Shown here: positions 20,901 to 31,262 of the stretch, one piece after another
Position numbering within the stretch: the stretch's first letter is position 1
Layout: each line of letters starts with the position of its first letter
DNA from: Erythrobacter sp.
GTDB taxonomy: Bacteria; Pseudomonadota; Alphaproteobacteria; Sphingomonadales; Sphingomonadaceae
Reading direction: 5' to 3'
DNA: 64,000 nucleotides
Assembly (NCBI GenBank): GCA_019739335.1
Contig: CP073261.1
Location: forward strand, 2,408,001 to 2,472,000
The notes under the pieces: model-generated
What the model saw: the letters and a program-made list of their open reading frames with translations, nothing else
Databases searched by the model: none
Told to the model about the DNA's origin: nothing
Position numbers and translations under genes: made by a program

Positions 20901-21318
20901 CAAGAAACCGCGAAACGAACTGATCCATTTCCGGGTAGTAAGGCCGATGAAATACCTTGCCGCCCATAACAACGTCATAACCGCCGGCGTCGAGCCGCGA
21001 GAAAAGCACGTCTTCGACTGCTACGCGTTCGAAGATTGGCACTGCATTGTCGACGATCCCCGTATCCCAGCTATCGCGTCCAGACAAAATCGAAGAGCGC
21101 GAGGGGTTGCAGAGTGCCACATGGGCAAATGCATTGATGAAGTTGTTCGACTGAGCTGCGAAGGCGTCCAGATGTGGCGTCTTTACTAGATCGGCTAGTT
21201 CGGGCCAGGCGTTAATAGAGAACAAGTCGTCGATTGAAACGAGTACGACATTCGGCAAGAGAATAGGCCTCCGGGAGTATTCGAAGATGAGCGATAGGGG
21301 AACAGCATTTTCGATCAT
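17902..21318 (-). CDS. Sulfatase fused to RTX repeats (secreted)
   Basis: A 1138-residue fusion of a type I sulfatase and a long RTX region. The sulfatase part (about 20-450) resembles the iduronate-2-sulfatase/choline-sulfatase group: metal-binding SIDDL (Asp30, Asp31), the formylglycine motif CNPSR with Cys70, GGKVFHRPYYP and FSDHGYHLGDRGLWSK. From about 470 onward there are roughly 600 residues of GGxGxD nonapeptide repeats and a C-terminal domain nearly identical to the preceding gene, so type I export is likely. Start is uncertain: ATG 21318 has AAGGAG only one base away, whereas an in-frame TTG at 21258, nine bases after GGAGG, would begin directly at the family start PNVVLVSIDD. A farther upstream start would run into the uvrA LexA box. 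Sulfated polysaccharides of marine algae are a plausible but unproven substrate. Confidence 0.88.
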   Translation of the reverse strand: MIENAVPLSLIFEYSRRPILLPNVVLVSIDDLFSINAWPELADLVKTPHLDAFAAQSNNFINAFAHVALCNPSRSSILSGRDSWDTGIVDNAVPIFERVAVEDVLFSRLDAGGYDVVMGGKVFHRPYYPEMDQFVSRFLDWSGFSNGTVPGGSNVAGVAYGSSGDLTLADTVLTEQVVGFLQESHTNPFALAAGIYRPHIDWIVPQEFFDLYDPNDITVPYFGDDTAGMADFYYAMTGSAFHGLVLDNDAWVELIHAYLASVSYADSLFGKMIGALDASPYADNTDVVLFSDHGYHLGDRGLWSKFTLWEESGRAPLMIREAGQTEGRVVGTVVSLSDIYPTVLDLAGVEGGFRGSGNTLLPLMEGGDPSQYAGDGAFTWVYGDYSYRTDEFRYIRYADGKEEFYNILADPHQLSNLVDDPDSQVQLDEHRAAVPDLDKLTLFLGSSADDSLTGTAGDDLFILGGGRDTASGGSGNDKYFVQSPAEIIEAEDGGTDTIVSSLAVTVAPANVENIQLIFQIGIPTTLFGNELANAIFTGVGRSTVYAGDGNDSVVSLSGADTLFGGAGDDRMLAGGSNDFLYGGDGDDHLEGERGDDFLSGGTGNDTLIGGLGNDELYGAVGDDLLHGNHGNDFLDGGSGHDLLDGGHGDDRLHGGVGDDLIYGGPGHDYLHGGIDNDTLYGGSHDDTLRGGDGDDNLFGNSGDDNLNGGRGADRLDGGIGNDFLLGWDGNDYLEGGAGRDHLDGGNGSDNIFGGGGNDLIYGGNGHDAVKGGSGDDRIFGDAGRDFLVGEGGNDQIFGGLDDDILRGLTGNDKLWGEQGDDQLFGGEGNDHLDGGSGQDIMRGGIGDDSYVVDDPDDVVIELAKEGVDSVLSTVDYTLGAHIENLRLAGSAAVGTGNALANRIFAGIAGATLSGLDGDDTIYGSNTADSIYGGNGADRLVGNAGEDTIHGGQGDDIINGGSNIDTLHGDGGNDLILGGVGNDVLYGGTGNDTLRGGANMDTLHGEDGADILDGGDGVDLLIGGANRDVMTGGLRADVFAFDDGDFAGLAANTADRIKDFNRLEGDNIDLSAVDAILGGADDAFDYIGSDAFSGTAGELRWEHVGSNTMIFMDVDGDALADYAIRLDGTINLAESAFIL

Positions 21319-21412
21319 GCTCCTTGCCGTGTCAATAGCAAGCTGCCATTTTATAAATAAAGTTAATATATTTATCGAAATTACCACGCCGTTAGCACCG
21401 CTTGACTCACTC

Positions 21413-21427
21413 GAACATTTCGTGAAC
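21413..21427 (+). promoter_or_regulatory. LexA (SOS) box upstream of uvrA
   Basis: GAACATTTCGTGAAC is a perfect match to the alphaproteobacterial LexA operator GAAC-N7-GAAC. It lies about 120 bases before the uvrA ATG and just downstream of a TTGACT (21402-21407) that could be the -35 element, so LexA binding would cover the promoter. Confidence 0.85.
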
Positions 21428-21548
21428 AAAGCGTGTCAGTAATCCCCGCCCAACATACCACCCTCCGCCCCTCTGGACTCAGCCCCCTCCAGCCCCCACT
21501 TGGACCGCCTATGGCTCTCACCCACATCACTCAGCATAGGTGTTCCGT

Positions 21549-24545
<2,997 letters not shown>

Positions 24546-24549
24546 ACCT

Positions 24550-24635
24550 AAGATCCTCCCCGCGACAAAGTCGGGGGGGACTCGCAGAGGGCGCGAAGCG
24601 CCAGCGGGACCATCCGCAGGATGGTGGAGGGGCAG
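24550..24635. repeat. REP-like palindromic sequence after uvrA
   Basis: Two short inverted repeats directly after the uvrA stop: TCCTCCCCGCGAC / GTCGGGGGGGA (24554-24580) and GGACCATCC / GGATGGTGG (24607-24628) followed by AGGGGC. The second pattern recurs in modified form at 24907-24954. It could also act as the uvrA terminator. It belongs to the intergenic stretch 24546-25128, which otherwise shows only repeats and one doubtful frame. Confidence 0.65.
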
Positions 24636-24899
24636 GTGCCTCCATCACAATTCCCGCTACCCCGCATAAACCGCGCAGTCAGGTTCCACGCAGAGACGCA
24701 GAGACGCGGAGAGCCTCTGCGCAGAAGCCGCCCTATCCGCCACCCGCAACTGGCGGCGGAGAACGCCCCGGTGCTGCGCGAGCCCCGCATGGCCTCGCGC
24801 TGCGCCGATCCGGAGGGCTTCTTGCTGATCGAGCGCGACCGCTTAGGCGGCATCGCGCGCGAGCGGATTGCCGATGCGATACTGGAAGCGCGGGTTTAG
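24621..24899 (+). pseudogene. Doubtful 92-residue frame, partly made of repeats
   Basis: The first third of this frame is read from repeat DNA (including the HAETQRRGE translation of the 8-bp tandem repeat). The last 45 residues (from AENAPVLREPRMASRCADP to IADAILEARV) look more protein-like and could be the remnant of a longer gene truncated when the repeats entered. I do not recognise a family and see no ribosome site. It may be non-coding. Confidence 0.2.
24689..24712. repeat. Tandem repeat, three 8-bp units
   Basis: Three copies of CGCAGAGA, the last with one change (CGCGGAGA). It lies in the repeat-rich gap between uvrA and the DUF262 gene. Confidence 0.75.
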
Positions 24900-24906
24900 G
24901 GGAGTA

Positions 24907-24954
24907 AATCCTCTCCGGAACGTGGAGGGGAACCACCGAAGGTGGTGGAGGGGC
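24907..24954. repeat. REP-like palindromic sequence, second copy in this gap
   Basis: ATCCTCTCC-GGAACGT-GGAGAGG-like arms, here CCTCTCC / GGAGGGG, followed by ACCACC / GGTGGTGGAGGGGCC. It resembles the 24550-24635 sequence in layout (CTCC stem, then a CCA..TGG stem ending AGGGGC), so the gap carries at least two diverged copies. Confidence 0.6.
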
Positions 24955-25128
24955 CGCTATCCGTTAGGTGCTAACCCTGCGCCAACACCCAGCGATACCC
25001 GGCCCCACCGTGAGCATTGCGTCTGCCACCACCATTTTTCGGAGTGGACACTAGTAGCAACGAGATTGGGAGCGAGGCGAAGGAAGCGCTGCCGATGGTT
25101 CTCCCTCATAATCCTCGTCTGCGAACAG

Positions 25129-26940
25129 TCATTTGTAAGCGTAGCCAAAACGCGCATCTTGGTAAACCTGGTCGGCCAAGTAATGCGTCCGCTCCTTTAT
25201 TGCGTTTTCATCCCACGAACCAAACTTTTGGGCATACTCCGCAAATTCATATATATACTGGGGGACATTCTTAATGTTGTTCGAAAAATTTGCAGGATGT
25301 AAAAGCTTCTCGATTTTTTGTTCAGGACTATCACTTCCGAGAATGCCATTTATTTGCTTCGGCATTACGATGAGGTTGCCAATGTCATGAACCACAGAAT
25401 CTTCATCGGTGGCACTGGATTGCGCCAATAAATGCTCGATATCGAATTCACTAACCGCGCCGGCTTCGGCGCCATAAAAATCGACCAAGCTAATTCTCTG
25501 ACCCTCTTTGACGGCCTTATTGGCGATTCTATCAAACGTATATCTGATGATCGCCCGATCATTTAAGCTTTCATAACTCAAATAACCGAAGTTTGCAGAA
25601 AACTCTTCTCGACTCGCTGTACGCTCCTTCAGTTCCTCTAAAAGAGAGTTTACACCTGCCTTAAAGTCGTCACCGTTGTAAAGTCGGTCAGAATGCGATG
25701 CATAAGTTCTTTCGACTTCATTTCCGATGCGACGGCAAATTTTATTATTAATGTAGTGGTATGACTCGAGATAGCGAACCAAATTGATGAGGTCTTTAGG
25801 GTCTCTTCCATCTTGAGGCAGGTTCGTAAACGCGCTGACTGCGGCGTAAATAAGGGGCAGGGGTTGCGTCACGTTAAAGAGTCGTAGAGCGGCGACTGAT
25901 CGAGATATCTCCGTCAGATACATCATGTTGGTCGCGACACCGACACCCATCATCCAGTCAGGAAAGGTCTTTCTCTCGTTGGAATAAAAAGCTGCGTAGT
26001 ATTCGCTGAAATTCTGGAGTTCATTGACGAATTCATTTACTCCGATTTCGGCCGCATAACTCCGCAGATTTCGGTACAAATCTCTATTTGCAACTGGGCC
26101 TCTGCGTGAGATCCAAAAATACTTTAGAACGCGGAGAATGTTATTCCCTGCGTATTCGGACACACGGTCCCAGATTTCCTCTGCTGCGTCGTCGAGTTCT
26201 TTGCTTCTGGAAAACAGGAAGTTTTTAAGGAGATCTGAGACCTCAAGTGGCTTTCCACGGGCATTAGTGCGCTCAAATATCTCAAACGCTTCAGATTTGT
26301 CGTCGACGTCAATTCTGATAATGTAGGTCTGATGCTGTAACTGCTTTACAAATTTTATGAATGCTTCTTGCCCCTTGCCCTCGCAAAGATCACTGATTTG
26401 GGTAGCTGCATACTTATAAATCGGTTCAACTCGGGAAACTTGGCGACGAATCGACCGAGTTTTCTTAGTTTTGGAATCGAAGACTGAGTCGGGAAAAGAA
26501 GTATCCCAATCGGGAGCGCACATGATGTCGAAAACGTCACGAATCGTCTCAGACGCTTTCAACCTGTTAAAGCTACTTCCAAGTACAACATCAGAATTTT
26601 GAATATCGTTCTGTATGTTAAGTGCAAGCTGCGGATTTTGCAAAACATTTTTAGCAAAATCTCGTGCAGCAATTAGAGCAATGATTATTGTCGTAAATCG
26701 TTGTTGACCGTCGATAATTTCTACTTGATTCCCACTTTTTTCATCGGCGACATCAAATATCATACTGCCGAGAAAGAGGTCTTGATCATAGTTCGATTCT
26801 AGGCACTGTATCAGATCAGTAAAGAGATCCTTTACCTGCGTGTCACCTTTCCAATCGTAGCCTCTCTGATACCGTGGGATCACAAACTGTGAGTTTGAGC
26901 TTACAAGTTGCTTTATTGTGAATTTTCGCGGCTCGCGCAT
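25129..26940 (-). CDS. GmrSD-like DUF262/DUF1524 protein (probable type IV restriction or defence enzyme)
   Basis: A 603-residue single-chain protein with an N-terminal DUF262 domain (IPRYQRGYDW 21-30 and DGQQR 77-81, the ParB/Srx-like nucleotide-handling motif) and a C-terminal DUF1524 HNH-type nuclease region (DIEHLLA from 500, His503, HDIGNL and a following Asn). This is the GmrS-GmrD arrangement known from enzymes that cut DNA with glucosylated hydroxymethylcytosine; the target here is unknown. The ATG at 26940 has GGAGG seven bases upstream. The gene is clearly more AT-rich than its neighbours and uses AT-ending codons, suggesting horizontal acquisition. No other restriction or toxin gene lies beside it. 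Confidence 0.85.
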   Translation of the reverse strand: MREPRKFTIKQLVSSNSQFVIPRYQRGYDWKGDTQVKDLFTDLIQCLESNYDQDLFLGSMIFDVADEKSGNQVEIIDGQQRFTTIIIALIAARDFAKNVLQNPQLALNIQNDIQNSDVVLGSSFNRLKASETIRDVFDIMCAPDWDTSFPDSVFDSKTKKTRSIRRQVSRVEPIYKYAATQISDLCEGKGQEAFIKFVKQLQHQTYIIRIDVDDKSEAFEIFERTNARGKPLEVSDLLKNFLFSRSKELDDAAEEIWDRVSEYAGNNILRVLKYFWISRRGPVANRDLYRNLRSYAAEIGVNEFVNELQNFSEYYAAFYSNERKTFPDWMMGVGVATNMMYLTEISRSVAALRLFNVTQPLPLIYAAVSAFTNLPQDGRDPKDLINLVRYLESYHYINNKICRRIGNEVERTYASHSDRLYNGDDFKAGVNSLLEELKERTASREEFSANFGYLSYESLNDRAIIRYTFDRIANKAVKEGQRISLVDFYGAEAGAVSEFDIEHLLAQSSATDEDSVVHDIGNLIVMPKQINGILGSDSPEQKIEKLLHPANFSNNIKNVPQYIYEFAEYAQKFGSWDENAIKERTHYLADQVYQDARFGYAYK

Positions 26941-27110
26941 AAATATCCTCCAGATAAGCATGAGTTACCGAGGCCGTGCGGTTCGTCAATGGGATTTAGC
27001 GGCATAGTTAGCCGGCGCGGGTTCGACACAATTTTGCCCCCCTTTCCTACATCCCCCATTCCATGCCCTACTGCGCGGTTCCGTCCCCCACCGCTCACGA
27101 GGCATAGCCC

Positions 27111-28007
27111 ATGAACCACCCCGATCCCGCCCAGTTCGCGCGCCAGCTCCCCGCGCTCGTGGCCGCGCTCCCCGGCGATCACACCCGCGCGCCGCAAACC
27201 GAATTCATCCGCGAGCGGCAGGTCAGGTTTCTCGAAAATCTCTCGGTCACCGGATCGGTGCGCTCGGCCGCTACCGCTGCCGGGGTCAGCCATCAGACCG
27301 TCTATCGCGCGCGGCGGGCGACCGGCGCGTTCCGCACCGCGTGGGATGCGGCGCTGGTGGTGGCGCGGGCCAATGCCGAGGCGGTGCTCGCCGCGCGCGC
27401 GATCGACGGGGTGGAGGAGAGCGTGTTCTACCACGGCGAGGAGGTTGCCACCCGCACCCGCTTCTGCAGCCGCCTGCTGCTCGCGCACCTCGCCCGGCTC
27501 GATCGGCTGGCGGAGAATCCGCGCGCGCAGGCCTTTGCCGGGCGGTTCGACGAAGCGCTCGCGGCCTTCGAACGCGGCGAGGAATTGCTGGCGGAAGCGG
27601 CTGCCGATCCTGCCGCCGCCCAGGCTGCGCCGTCGTTTTCGGGCCATGAACCGTGTAACACCCGGTCCATGTCTCCCCCCGGCACCTACCCGCCGTGTCC
27701 CGAATGCGAGGGGCTGTGCCTCGATCCCGCCGCCGAACTCAGCCCCCACGACTGCATGTGGCTGGGCAACCGGATCGACCGGATGGATGCCCATCGCCCG
27801 GCGGGGGCGAAGGAGCCGTACGAGCTCGCCCGCGGTACCGCCGAAGCGGGCCGGATCGAAGCGCGCCAGCTGCTCGCCTTCGAGAAGGGGGAGGACGAAT
27901 GGTGGCTGGCGGGGGTTGTCGATCCGTTTGCCGACGATTGGCTGGACAGTGCAGAGCTGGATGCAGCAGGTGCGGGGGAGGATTGCAGCGCGGCGCAATC
28001 GGCGTAG
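27111..28007 (+). CDS. Predicted HTH protein with a C-terminal cysteine motif
   Basis: A 298-residue protein of unknown function. Residues about 36-72 (VRFLENLSVTGSVRSAATAA followed by GVSHQTVYRARR) look like a helix-turn-helix resembling those of phage terminase small subunits and some transposase-associated proteins. The middle is helical and Ala/Glu-rich. A C-terminal part has CPECEGLC, a possible metal-binding knuckle, then a conserved-looking DCMWLGNRIDRMDAHRP. It is followed 67 bases later by the CHRD gene. Whether it regulates transcription is not shown. Confidence 0.6.
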   Translation: MNHPDPAQFARQLPALVAALPGDHTRAPQTEFIRERQVRFLENLSVTGSVRSAATAAGVSHQTVYRARRATGAFRTAWDAALVVARANAEAVLAARAIDGVEESVFYHGEEVATRTRFCSRLLLAHLARLDRLAENPRAQAFAGRFDEALAAFERGEELLAEAAADPAAAQAAPSFSGHEPCNTRSMSPPGTYPPCPECEGLCLDPAAELSPHDCMWLGNRIDRMDAHRPAGAKEPYELARGTAEAGRIEARQLLAFEKGEDEWWLAGVVDPFADDWLDSAELDAAGAGEDCSAAQSA

Positions 28008-28073
28008 ACTCTCCCCAGCGGCCCGGCTGGAGTCGTCGTGGCCGCCACTTGGGAAGAGAGTGGGAGAGTGACG

Positions 28074-28568
28074 ATGACGCAGTGGGATGCGATCGCGCGC
28101 CGGGTTGCGGTTTGCGTGCGGGTGTTCGGGGGAGTCTTCGGGGGTGTCCTGGCCATAGGCCTGGCGGGCGGAGCGGCGGCACAGGACAGCGCGCTGCTGA
28201 GCGCCAACCTCTACGGCCAGTCCGTGGCGGGCGGCGAGGGGGACGAGGACGCCTCCGCCGACTGGAACGCCGAGGTGTTTACGGGTTCTGGCACCGGGGC
28301 CGAAGCAGGGGGCGCGCGGCTGTGCTACTACCTCGACCTGAACGACCTGGACGACGCCAGCGGCGTGGCGCTCTATCGCGGCGGGGAGGGTGATGCGGGG
28401 GTGGAAGTGCTGCCGCTGCAACTGCCCGGTCCGGATGGGGACGAGGTCTGCGTGACTGCCGATGCGGCGGTGCTGGGCGAAGTGGTGGCCGATCCGCCGG
28501 AGTTCTACATCCAGATCGCCAGCCGCCGCTTCCCCGCTGGTGCGGTGCGCGGCCAGTTGAGCGATTAG
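28074..28568 (+). CDS. Exported CHRD-domain protein
   Basis: A 164-residue secreted protein with a hydrophobic leader (about 15-35, ending GGAAAQ) and a CHRD-type beta domain: repeated acidic strands, LCYYLDLNDLDDASGVALYRG and the typical ending FYIQIASRRFPAGAVRGQL. CHRD domains (first described in chordin) occur in many bacterial exported proteins without known function. The ATG at 28074 is chosen because GGAGAG lies five bases upstream; a GTG at 28038 is possible. Its stop overlaps the convergent rlpA stop by four bases. Confidence 0.75.
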   Translation: MTQWDAIARRVAVCVRVFGGVFGGVLAIGLAGGAAAQDSALLSANLYGQSVAGGEGDEDASADWNAEVFTGSGTGAEAGGARLCYYLDLNDLDDASGVALYRGGEGDAGVEVLPLQLPGPDGDEVCVTADAAVLGEVVADPPEFYIQIASRRFPAGAVRGQLSD

Positions 28569-29158
28569 GAGTCGAGCAGCTCCAGCTCGACCGAGCCGTG
28601 CCCGGCGCGGACCAGGCCGACCGTCTCGGCAGCGGCGCGGCTGAGATCGATGGTGCGGCCCCGCGTGAACGGCCCGCGATCGTTGATGCGGACGACAACC
28701 GATGCGCCGGTGCGCGGATTGGTCACCCGCACAAGGCTGCCGAAGGGCAGGGTGCGGTGCGCGGCGGTCATCTCCGCGTTGGAGAAGGTCTCCCCGCTGG
28801 CGGTGCGGCGGCCGTTGAAGTGGTTGGCATAGTAGGAAGCGATCCCGCTGCCGAGCGATGTGCCTTCCGACTGGGCCGGTTCGATCGTGGTGATGTCCAC
28901 CGCTCCGGCGGAGAGCGCGGGTTCGGGGGCAGTTTCGAACGCGGCGAAGGCTTCTTCGAACTGCGCCTGCTCACTGGGCACGAACACCGGCCCGGCCGCT
29001 GCGGGAGAGGCGGTGGTGGGGGCGAGTTCCGCGCGCTGGTCCTGCTGGGCAAAGCCCGCGCCGGTAGCGGAAAAAAGCGCGAGTGCGGCCAGTCCGCCGA
29101 GCACCCGCGGAAAAGTGCGGGCGTGGCGCGTGGCCTTGAAATTGGTCTTGCCGTCCAT
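28565..29158 (-). CDS. rlpA: RlpA-family septal protein / lytic transglycosylase (DPBB domain)
   Basis: Exported double-psi beta-barrel protein of the RlpA family, which in Pseudomonas cleaves denuded glycan strands at the septum. The product has an N-terminal signal segment (about 17-38), a low-complexity linker, and the DPBB domain with ASYYANHFNGRRTASGE, AAHRTLPFGSLVRV and RINDRGPFTRGRTIDLS. No C-terminal SPOR domain is present. The start may be ATG 29158 or the ATG four codons upstream at 29170. It is convergent with the CHRD gene. Confidence 0.9.
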   Translation of the reverse strand: MDGKTNFKATRHARTFPRVLGGLAALALFSATGAGFAQQDQRAELAPTTASPAAAGPVFVPSEQAQFEEAFAAFETAPEPALSAGAVDITTIEPAQSEGTSLGSGIASYYANHFNGRRTASGETFSNAEMTAAHRTLPFGSLVRVTNPRTGASVVVRINDRGPFTRGRTIDLSRAAAETVGLVRAGHGSVELELLDS

Positions 29159-29370
29159 GGCGCCGCCCATACCCCGCTGCGGTAAGGGTTCCCAAACCGG
29201 GTGAACGCCTGGCCGATGAGGAGGGGCGGTTCGCCGTGAAATGGTGGCCGAAATGGGGCGAAGTGCCCTTTCCTACTTGGTCTCACCGAGGCCAAACAGG
29301 TCGTTCTGAGGCCAAACGACTCGGTTGCAGCGCTAGCGGAAGGAGGGAAAGCCCGGCGAGATCCCCCCCC

Positions 29371-29404
29371 AAACAGAAATGGGGCCGGCATTGCTGCCGA
29401 CCCC
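29371..29404 (-). terminator. Intrinsic terminator of the candidate RNA
   Basis: On the minus strand a 10-bp stem GGGGTCGGCA / TGCCGGCCCC (one G-T pair) closes a GCAA tetraloop and is followed by ATTTCTGTTT. It faces away from argG and lies about 210 bases before rlpA, so it would end a transcript produced inside the 29.4-30.0 kb gap. Confidence 0.65.
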
Positions 29405-29895
29405 ACTCTCACCGGCGTGTGGACCCCCGAAGGGATGCTTGGCGCCTGGCGTGTCTCCTTGCAGCCGTTGCCCGAAGGCCCGGTGCTGTCCGGATATGTC
29501 GCCCGGCGCTCGCGCCGGTGCCGGAGCGGATTTTCCGATTGGCGATACCGCAAAGCGATCTCAGCCCATCTTTCCACCCGTCCGAGACCGGTTGTGTCCT
29601 CTGGTGCTTCAAGCGGTCCTTTCGACACCGGAGTGTCTCCATTTCCTCGGCACCGGATTTCTCCTCCGGCCTTTCCCGATGATTGCCGCCTGCGGTCTCA
29701 ACAGTCCGTTTGGTGTCCTGCTTCCGAAGAAGCGATCTGCCGCCCTTTCCTCCTCCGCGCGGTTGCTACCATCGCGTCGATTTCGTCCGGTCTCTCCTGT
29801 ATCCGGATCGGCAAGCGATCCTTCGTGGTGGAGACTTTCCGTCTTCGATGATTGGAGAATGCGCGCGGCGACTGAGTCGGGCAAGGGCGCGAGCG
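29371..29895 (-). ncRNA. Candidate structured non-coding RNA
   Basis: The 850 bases between rlpA and argG hold no convincing protein gene. Read on the minus strand, the region contains a series of compact hairpins: GGATCG / CGATCC (29805-29821), GCTTC-TTCG-GAAGC (29720-29733), CCGGA / TCCGG (about 29652-29669), CCGGCG-CGAG-CGCCGG (29503-29518), GCC-TTCG-GGC near 29471-29480, CCC-TTCG-GGG near 29424-29434, and a terminal GGGGTCGGCA-GCAA-TGCCGGCCCC stem followed by ATTTCTGTTT. The run of UUCG and GNRA tetraloops plus a terminator argues for a folded RNA of up to about 500 nt. The 5' end is not defined. No known family was recognised; RNase P, tmRNA, 6S and SRP signatures were not found. Confidence 0.5.
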
Positions 29896-29900
29896 TGCAC

Positions 29901-29943
29901 TTATCCACTTCTGGCGCAATTGCCAGTGGACAAGGGTGGATAA
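29901..29943. promoter_or_regulatory. Cluster of three DnaA-box-like nonamers
   Basis: TTATCCACT (plus, 29901-29909), TTGTCCACT (minus, 29925-29933) and TTATCCACC (minus, 29935-29943) each match the DnaA box TTATNCACA closely. The outer two form an inverted repeat TTATCCAC ... GTGGATAA. A TTGACT on the minus strand (29943-29948) could be a -35 element of the candidate RNA, and a GTCAACGGC / GCCGTTGAC hairpin lies at 29944-29975. Function is inferred only from similarity to the box. Confidence 0.45.
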
Positions 29944-30008
29944 GTCAACGGCTCACCGCAAGGCTCGCCGTTGACGTGCAGTTTTGCCCGGAATGTGGCG
30001 AAAAAGGC

Positions 30009-31226
30009 CTAGCGGCGGTCCCGCTGAGCCAGCAACCGCAGCCGCAGGGCGTTCAATTTGATGAAGCCGCCCGCATCGGCCTGGTCGTAAGCACCCGCGT
30101 CATCCTCGAAGGTGACGTGCGCTTCCGAATAGAGCGAGTTTGAAGACTTGCGCCCCACCACGCTGGCCTGGCCCTTGTACAGCTTCAGCCGCACCGTGCC
30201 GCTCACCTTGGCCTGCGACAGGTCGATCGCCGCCTGTAGCATCTCGCGTTCGGGGCTGAACCAGAAGCCATTGTAGATCAGCTCGGCATATTTCGGCATC
30301 AGCTCGTCCTTGAGATGCGCCGCGCCGCGATCCAGCGTGATCTGCTCGATCCCGCGATGCGCGCGGGCGTAGATCTCGCCCCCGGGGGTTTCGTACATCC
30401 CGCGCGACTTCATGCCGACGAAGCGGTTCTCGACCAGATCGAGCCGCCCGATCCCGTGGCGGCGGCCCAGCTCGTTGAGCGCGGTGAGCAGCGCGGCGGG
30501 GCTCAGCGCTTCGCCATTCAGTGCCACCCCGTCGCCGCGTTCGAAATCGATGGTGATATATTCGGGAGTGTCAGGCGCGCTTTCGGGATGCTCGGTGCGC
30601 GAATAGACGTAGTCGGGCACTTCTTCCCACGGATCTTCGAGAACCTTGCCCTCGGAGGAGGTGTGCAGCAGGTTGGCATCAGTGGAGAACGGGCTTTCGC
30701 CGCGCTTGTCCTTCGGCACCTGGATTTGGTGCTGCTCCGCCCAGGCGATCAGCGCGGTGCGGCTGGTCAGGTCCCACTCGCGCCACGGGGCGATCACCTT
30801 GATATCGGGGGCGAGGGCATAGGCGGAAAGCTCGAACCGCACCTGATCGTTGCCCTTGCCGGTCGCGCCATGCGCAATCGCATCGGCACCGGTCTCGCGG
30901 GCGATCTCGACCAGTCTCTTGGAGATCAGCGGGCGGGCGATGGAAGTGCCGAGCAGGTAATCGCCTTCATAGCGGGCATTCGCGCGCATCATCGGGAAGA
31001 CGAAATCGCGGACGAATTCCTCGCGCAGGTCCTCAATGAAGATGTGCTCATCCGGGATGCCCATGCGCCGCGCCTTCTCCCGCGCGGGCTCGATCTCCTC
31101 GCCCTGGCCGAGATCAGCGGTGAAGGTGACGACCTCCAGCCCGCGTTCGGTCATCAGCCATTTGGCGATTACACTGGTATCGAGGCCACCCGAGTAGGCG
31201 AGGACGACCCGTTTCACATCAGACAT
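30009..31226 (-). CDS. argG: Argininosuccinate synthase
   Basis: Joins citrulline and aspartate with ATP to form argininosuccinate in arginine biosynthesis. The 405-residue length and sequence are standard: PP-loop AYSGGLDTS (9-17), [12 protein letters not shown], the [20 protein letters not shown] segment and [17 protein letters not shown]. It stands alone; argH is not adjacent. The gene upstream (MATE) is 36 bases away in the same orientation and could be co-transcribed. Confidence 0.97.
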   Translation of the reverse strand: MSDVKRVVLAYSGGLDTSVIAKWLMTERGLEVVTFTADLGQGEEIEPAREKARRMGIPDEHIFIEDLREEFVRDFVFPMMRANARYEGDYLLGTSIARPLISKRLVEIARETGADAIAHGATGKGNDQVRFELSAYALAPDIKVIAPWREWDLTSRTALIAWAEQHQIQVPKDKRGESPFSTDANLLHTSSEGKVLEDPWEEVPDYVYSRTEHPESAPDTPEYITIDFERGDGVALNGEALSPAALLTALNELGRRHGIGRLDLVENRFVGMKSRGMYETPGGEIYARAHRGIEQITLDRGAAHLKDELMPKYAELIYNGFWFSPEREMLQAAIDLSQAKVSGTVRLKLYKGQASVVGRKSSNSLYSEAHVTFEDDAGAYDQADAGGFIKLNALRLRLLAQRDRR

Positions 31227-31262
31227 CGAAAAATCCCGTCGGCAGAAATTGCGTCGCGGCGG

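Noticed and set aside
24546..27110. Genomic island ends (direct repeats) around the DUF262 gene
   Set aside because: No matching direct repeats or integrase could be found on both sides, so only single-gene acquisition is suggested.
29236..29943. Several short open frames on both strands in the argG-rlpA gap
   Set aside because: They overlap each other, lack ribosome sites and have arginine- and proline-rich products; the region looks like structured RNA instead.
29901..29943. Replication origin at the DnaA-box cluster
   Set aside because: There are only three boxes, no AT-rich unwinding region and no dnaA, hemE or parAB nearby; kept only as a possible DnaA-binding site.
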